A stretch of DNA of 64,000 nt, taken from NCBI GenBank assembly GCA_946902985.2, contig OX336388.2, positions 1,216,416,609-1,216,480,608 of the forward strand, given 5' to 3'. The notes below the pieces were generated by a model that was given only the letters and a program-made list of their open reading frames with translations, did not search any database and was not told the DNA's origin. This stretch comes from Meconema thalassinum (taxonomy: Eukaryota; Arthropoda; Insecta; Orthoptera; Tettigoniidae). Both the position numbers and the translations under genes were made by a program. Within the stretch, counting starts at the first letter, position 1; every line of letters starts with the position of its first letter. Of the stretch, positions 57,463 to 64,000 are shown piece after piece.

Positions 57463-58671
57463 ATGTAGATTATATGTAGTAGGCTACTGACCTATACTTA
57501 GTTTAGTAGTAGGCAGATAAAATATTTATATAATTTCTATTTGTTTCAGTCATGGTTGCGACAGATTAGTGTGGTAGCCTTCAACGAAGGTTGAACTTCA
57601 AAGGTTGTGCAACATGAATCAATCATCATTCTGAAGAGCCATAAACGGTACTCAACTGCACATGTGCACGGGATATGCACTGCGCTTGAGTCACAGATGA
57701 AAATTTTCAGAGAAAACTAACAATATCTCATAGCTCTCTTTTAGTTCTCAAAATAAGTTACTGCACCACTGAATGTCTGGGTGAAAATTTCTGATGTACT
57801 AAAGCTGGGTGAGACGAAGTCATTGTTCCCTACTTGGTTAGATGACAAGGTTTGGGCGAAGCCACTATTTGCAATACATTATAAATATGATGGTCTGGAC
57901 GAAACTATTGGTCGCAACTATAGCCTACTTGTATTATTCATTCTGAATGAAAGTAGAGCGTGGCTTATACACTTGCATTGGACATGAATGTGACTCTTAC
58001 ATACCTTGTGTCCTTGTTTACCTTCTGGGCGATATTACGTATTGAAATTTGGAACCCTGGTCACTACTGCACCTCATACATGTGCATAAGTACATAAATA
58101 TGTGTTTTTATTTATTGCTCATTAAAAAAAGGCTGCCATGTTCCAACATCGCTTACATCTCGTTCAACTGTCAACAAGGCGCACTCTAGCGGCACACACC
58201 GAGGCGCACACATTGTTGCCAACATATGGGATACAAAATCGACTTCTTTTGGTCATAAATGAATATTTTTTTCTAAAAAAACCTCCCTTGAGAATAGTGA
58301 AAACCGCATCAAAATCCATCCAGTGGTTCTCGAGATTACCCATTACATCCAAGAATCGGGGACTTTGTTTTATACTATGTAGAGATATGCACCGAAAAAT
58401 GTAAGCACTTCGATTTTTTTTTTTTAGAAACCATTTGAGTAACACTTTTATAACAATGTTATTAATATTACGATCATGTAGAAATGAGCGGAAGTGTGGT
58501 GAACGTAAGCACATTGTAGGCGTAGCCAGCAGCATTCGTGGCAATGCTGCCTTCAGTTCAATGCTTATCCGCCAAACTGAGGGAACGCATCTCTGAAAAA
58601 TACAACTCTAGAATAGACGACTGTCTGGATGAAACCATTGGCCGCTACTAAGCCAGGTGACTGTGTGGATG
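57463..58671. other. Intergenic sequence with small diverged repeats
   Basis: Short related blocks (GGATGAAACCATTGGCCGC and variants) occur near 57895, 58625 and 57780. No gene was recognised. Confidence 0.5.
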
Positions 58672-60480
58672 AAAATTACTTTCCTTTTTTCCAGTCCTCT
58701 GGGGTCTTCCTTTCCTTCCATGCTGTCCTCATCACTCGGTACAACCACTGTACCCCCACCTCTCCTGCTGCTCTCACCATCTCCACACTCAACTCATCCA
58801 CACCCGGTGCCTTCCTCCTTTCATCTTGTTCGCTGCATCTTCCACTTCTTTCCATGTTAAGTCCTTTTCTGTTTGCAGTTCATCTTCCTCTTCCCCGATT
58901 TCTTCCTCCTCACCATCTTTTCCATTTGGGTTCAGAAATTCTTCAAAATATTCTTTCCACATTTTCTTCAGTTCTTCCCTATTTTCTCTTGTCCCCTTTT
59001 GTTCACCATTCACCAATCTCACATAATCCGTAGGATCCTTCCGCCTCTTATTTTTTACCATCCCATACAGGACCTTTTTTGTACCTTCACTATCCTCCTT
59101 CATCATCTTTGTCCACTCTTCCATCCACTTTCTTCTCTCCTCAGCCACTACTCTCTTCGCCTCCTTCTTTCTTTCCTGGTACTCTTCCCTTGTCTCTACC
59201 GTCCTATTTTGATACCACCTCCTCAAGGCTCTATTCTTTTCCCTTACTATATCTTTTGTCTTCTCATTCCACCATGGAGTTTCCTTCCACCTCTTCTTAC
59301 TACTTGTCCTCCCACATACTGCTTCTGCTGCACCTACTAGTGTCTTCTTAAATCTAGCCCATTCCTCTTCCACCCCTCTTTCTTCATCTGTTGGAATTCC
59401 TTCTTTTATCATTTTGAGGTACTCGACCCTTCTATCCCCTTCTTTCAGTTTCCATATCCTTATACGTTTTTCCTGGTTCTCAGTCCCTTTCTTCTCCTTA
59501 CTCCCTCTCAGGTTTATTACCAGTAATCGATGGTCGCTATCCAGGTTTTCCGATGGTATAACCTTGATGTCCGTAATGTTCTTATTTAATTCTTTCTCAT
59601 ACAGTATATAGTCGACCACCGACTTCCTGGTCAAGTCATCACTGTACCATGTGATTGTGTGTAGCTCTCTCTTTTCTTAAACCAGGAGTTCCCAACTAGC
59701 AGGCTTTTCCTCTGGCAGAAGTCCAACAGTCTCTTTCCTTCCTCATTTCTTCCGCCCCAACCCTCTGGTCCTAGAACACTCTCATAACCTTGTCTTTCTC
59801 TTCCTACATGGGCATTCAGGTCCCCCATAACAATCATATTTCTTCCTACCAGCTGCTTCTGCAATTCCTCTTCAGAGGCGCAGCCTACTTGTGGAGCATA
59901 CACTTGCACTATTTCTACGGTCTCTCCCCTCAGTGCTACTTTCACTTTCATCATCCTATCACTTATTCTCCTCACTTCTTCTTTTAAACCATCTCGTACT
60001 ACTACTCCCACTCCATTCCTCTTTCCCTCTTCGTTCCCACTCCAGTACAGTCTATAGCCTTTTCTCAGTTCTCTCCTTCCTTCCCCTTTCCACTTTGTTT
60101 CTGCCAATCCCAATAAATCCAACTTCCTTCTTTCCATCATATCCACTATCTCCTCCACCTTCCCCATCAGCGTTCTTAGGTTTAAAGTTCCAAATATTAG
60201 TCCGTGTGTACAGCGGTGTCTTCGTCTATTAAATCCATCATGCCCGAGGCTTATTCCCTTTCTGAAAGCATTTGGTTTCATCCACTACTGGCTCGTAGCT
60301 TCACCAGAGCCCCGTTAGCCGTCACTTTTCAGGGTTCCTGTAGGACCTTCACAGCTACTGTAACGGTCCCGGGGCATACGAAGTCCCCACTGTACTTCGC
60401 CCCTACAGGCGATCCCCTACTTTGTGCCGTTGCCCGTCTCCCACGACATGGACGAGGGGTTGGACTTATGGGAGACCATA
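58672..60480 (-). mobile_element. LINE fragment with endonuclease, 3'-truncated
   Basis: 60281-59631 on the minus strand is an AP-type endonuclease (TLNLRTLMGKVEEIVDMM, LAETKWKGEGRRE, GDLNAHVGRERQ). After a frameshift, 59634-58789 continues with DYILYEKE and SDHRLLVINLR, then a charged linker leading to the start of reverse transcriptase (LTWKEVEDAANKMKGG). The element stops near 58672 before the polymerase motifs. Loss of the 3' part is unusual for LINEs, which normally lose their 5' end. A GC-rich presumed 5' region lies at 60290-60480. Confidence 0.85.
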
Positions 60481-60859
60481 GACACATGCATTGTTTCTAA
60501 AATGTAGTGTAAATTGTTTCAGGAAACATAAATCTCTGAAGTACGGTGAACTACAGTACAGTCATAAGTCTGTTTAATCCTAAAATGGGAATTAAGGTTT
60601 TGCGCTTAGGCACCTCGTCACAAGGTTCACTGTCCATATGTTCCATCACAAGCTGTGTAAAACCAAGGAATACCATAAGCCAAGCTTGAATTTTGTTTGT
60701 GAAAGATGTGAGACGTTGTGAGACGTTATGTGACCGATAACATGTTAGGTACTGTATAGTCTGAAAGGAGTCATTGACTAGCTTCTGTACTACAGACTAA
60801 TGTCTTTGTTTCTGTTACTTTCTATGTAATGATGGCCATTGGCTGAAATATATTCTACT

Positions 60860-63800
60860 AGCTGAAATACCCGTGCTTCGCCACGCGTCATAAATAAATT
60901 AAAATGTGAAGGTGACAGTTAAAACAGGGGATAGGCGAGGTGCTGCGCAAAGGGAGATTAAGGATGGAACATTTTGTCCAACTACACCGCTCGGCGTTGA
61001 CCGTGTTAATAGCACAAATTTAGGTTTTACTCGCTAACGGTTGGAGATACCTTTCGGATAGAAAATGTAATTTTAAACCTCGTATATGCCATCAAAAGTT
61101 TGCTATTTCTTAGCGTTCTCTTTTTATTTGAAATGGAAATATGAGAGTTTTAAACCAAAGGGTGTAGTGACGTCACTGAAATAGTCGCCATCTTTAAATA
61201 ATGCAAAGTATTGAAATCAAAAGTAACCAATATGTTAACCAGGTAAATCAGCTACTTCCATGTAAAATTCATGTAAATCGGACCAGTGGTACTTGCGTGA
61301 TTGAGTAATACACAGACACACACCATCTCATTTTTAGCCTCGCTTCGCTCGCGTCATAGTCGTGTCATATTGTTATTCACCGAAATGCAGGTTTAACCCC
61401 GTTAACACCCCTTTAGAACCTGAATATCCAAAAATCCCTCCTTAGTAGACGTTTTCGACACACAACAAACATATCCCCAAAATATCATTCTGCTAATATG
61501 TAATAGTTTGGGTTGGTCGATGAGAGTGAACATCCAAAAATCCTTCCTTAGTGGACGTTTTCTTCCAGAATTTCACTCCTCCCCATAGGCTCCTTAAATT
61601 GGATTTATGAAAAAACGGTCGAACACCTATTTATTTTATTTATTTATTTTTAAGCTGATTGGTTTCCTCCGAGTTTCAAACTCCTCGCCTATGTCGTTTA
61701 AGAGATACACGCTCCGTTAAGAATCCCTCAACCTCCAATTTTCACCCATTTCACCTCATAATATACACCACATCGATAAACCCTTAGATATAATTATGTC
61801 TGATTATTTTTAATGATTAGTTTATATACCGAATATCATATCCCCAAAGAAACAACTCATGAGATATCGTTATTCAATGAAATGCACGTTTATCCCCTTA
61901 ACATCTCTTTAAAACCCGAATAAACAAAAATCATTCCTTAGTTGACGTTATCGACATACAGAGAACATATTCCCAAAATTTCATTTTTCCAACTTTAATA
62001 GTTTTCGCTGGGCGTGATGAGTGAGTGAGTCAGACAGGACATTTTCTTTCAATTATTTTTACCAGAATTTCACCCCTCCCCATGGGCCCCTTAAATTGGA
62101 TTGATGAAAAAACTCTTGAACACCTATTACCTTATTTTTAAGCTGTCTTTTTCCTTCGAGTTTGATGAGTGAGTTAGTCAGTCAGTTAGGACACTTTCTC
62201 TCCTTTTTCCCCCCAGAATTTCACCCCACACCATTGGCCCCTTAAATTAATTTATGAAAAAAAAAAAAAAAAAAAAACTTCGAACACCGATTTACTTATT
62301 TATTTAGCTGATTTTTTTCGCTGAGTTTCAAATTTCTCGCCTATGTCGTTTAAGAGATAGGCCTACACGCTCCGTTAGGAATCCTTCAACCCCCACTATT
62401 CACCCCTTTCACCTCATAATAATACACCACATCGAAAAACCCTTAGACACATGTCTGCTTATTTTTAATGATTAGTTTATATGCCGAGTATCACATCCAA
62501 AAACAAAACCACTCGTGAGATATTGTTATTCAATGAAATGCAGGTTTAACCCCCTTAAGACCCCTTTAGAGCCTGAATATCCAAAAATCCTCCCTAAGTG
62601 CACGGTTTTGACATACAACGAACATATCCCCAAAATGCCATATTTCCAACTACAATATTTTTGGCTGGGCGATGATGAGTGAGTGAATGAGTCGGGACAT
62701 TTTCTTTCATTTGTTTTTCTTCAGAATTTCACCCCTCCCAATGAATCCCTTCAATTTGATTGATCAAAAAAACTGTCGAATAGCTATTTACTTACTTTAA
62801 AGCAGTTTTTCCCCCTGAGTTTGATGAGTCAGTCAGTCAGTCAATCAGTTAGGACACTTTCTTTCCTGTCCCCCCCCCCCCCCCCCCCAGAATTTCACCC
62901 CTCCCCATGGGCCTCTTAAATTGGATTTATGAAAAAACGGTCAAACATATATTTACTTATTTTCTATGCTGATTTTTTTCCGCTGAGTTTCAAATTCCTC
63001 GCCTATGTTGTTTAAGAGATACACGCTCCATTAGGAATCTTTCAATCCCTACTTTTCACCCCTTTCACCTCATAATATACACCACATCGAAAAACCCTCA
63101 GAAACGTGCCTTCTTACTTTTTAATGATGAGTTTATATGCCGTGTATTACATCCCCCAATGAAACCAATCGGGAGATATTGTTATTCAATGAAATGCAGG
63201 TTTAACCCCCTTAAGACCCCTTTAGAACCTGAATATCCAAAAATCCTCCCTTAGTAGACGGTTTTGACATACAATGAACATATCCCCAAACTGTCATGTT
63301 TCTAACTTTAATACTTTTGGCTGGGCGATGATGAGTGAGTGAGTGAGTTAGTCAGGACATTTTCTTTCAAGTTTCTTTTTTCAGAATTTCACCCCTCCCC
63401 ATGAACTCCTTAAATTTGATTTATGAAAAAAAAAACTGTCGAACAGCTATTTACTTACCTTAAAGCAGTTTTCCCCCCCCTGAGTTTGATGAGTGAGTCA
63501 GTCAGTCAATCAGTTAGGACACTTTCTTTCCTGTCCCCCCCCCCAGAATTTCACCACTCCCCATGGGCCCCTTAAATTGGATTTATGAAAAAAAAAACGA
63601 TCAAACACATATTTACTTACTTTCATGCTGATTTTTTCCGCTGAGTTTCAAACTCCTCGCCTATGTCGTTTAAGAGATACACGCTCCGTTAGGAATCTTT
63701 CAATCCCCACTTTTCACCCCCTTTCACCTCATAATATACACCACATCAAAAAACCCTGAGACTCGTGTCTTCTTATGATGAGTTTATGTACCGAGTATCA

Positions 63801-64000
63801 CATCCCCCAATGAAGAAGAAGAATGAAATGCAGGTCTACCCCCTTAACACCCCTTTAGAACCTGAATATACAAAAATCCTCTCTTAGTGGGCATTTGTGG
63901 CCCTTGTAGAAGCAGCATGCCAAATTTCATTCCAATCTGTTCGGTGGTTTCTGAGGTTTCGTGATGAATGAATGAGTGAGTGAGTGAGTGAGTGGTATTT
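60860..64000. repeat. Long tandem repeat array, about 634-656 bp unit, with a CCCGTGCTTCGC-type start
   Basis: The array begins near CTAGCTGAAATACCCGTGCT at 60860. The block GAAATGCAG/CACGTTT recurs at 61382, 61879, 62535, 63191 and 63825 (spacing 497, 656, 656, 634). Each unit includes a GATGAGTGAGTGAG-like stretch and a homopolymer run of A or C that varies in length. The array runs off the right edge. No coding content. Confidence 0.88.

Noticed and set aside
58873..59340. 155-codon plus-strand frame
   Set aside because: Pyrimidine-rich shadow of the minus-strand LINE.

Overview
This is a eukaryotic, intron-bearing and extremely repeat-rich window. It most likely comes from an arthropod, and probably an insect with a large genome. 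The evidence is a split host gene with GT-AG introns, several insect-type non-LTR retrotransposons, Tigger/pogo and hAT DNA transposons, a Ty3/Gypsy element and at least four tRNA-headed SINE families. Placement near crickets or stick insects is only a guess. It rests partly on the presence of hammerhead-bearing tandem repeats, which are known from cave crickets. No bacterial-style operon or viral genome is present.

The one recognisable host gene is folylpolyglutamate synthase (FPGS) on the minus strand. Three consecutive exons are visible, at 36369-36539, 18577-18718 and 18234-18507, with matching splice phases. The first two are separated by an intron of about 17.65 kb that is filled with transposons. 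A 69-bp intron separates the second and third. Earlier and later exons were not found.

Layout from left to right. 1-8679: a decayed Ty3/Gypsy element on the minus strand with its integrase split by a SINE. 8680-10396: an inverted pair of LTR/primer-site fragments from another LTR element. 10750-11082: a SINE. 11230-11715: a broken gene of a repetitive family. 14280-18142: a Tigger element holding a LINE fragment and a hAT element. 18234-18718 and 36369-36539: FPGS exons. 19448-35805 (inside the large intron): SINEs, three LINEs, a minisatellite and three separate hammerhead-ribozyme elements. 37370-41368: a LINE split by a hAT MITE. 42604-50335: a nested hAT > LINE/MITE/TIR-element > SINE structure. 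50380-60480: a pogo fragment and three LINEs. 60860-64000: a long tandem repeat.

The most interesting content is the set of three hammerhead elements, all within one FPGS intron: 20005-20591, 28521-30502 and 33996-35805. Each is bounded by a 12-14 bp target-site duplication. Each is built as two arms joined head to head, with the ribozyme sense strand pointing outward in both arms. The 28521-30502 element has six near-identical 304-bp units, each carrying a complete type III hammerhead core. It resembles animal retrozymes (non-autonomous retroelements moving through self-cleaved circular RNA). The common outward polarity suggests a shared insertion mechanism in which cDNA is primed on both sides of the break. 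All identifications come from reading the sequence; no searches were run.
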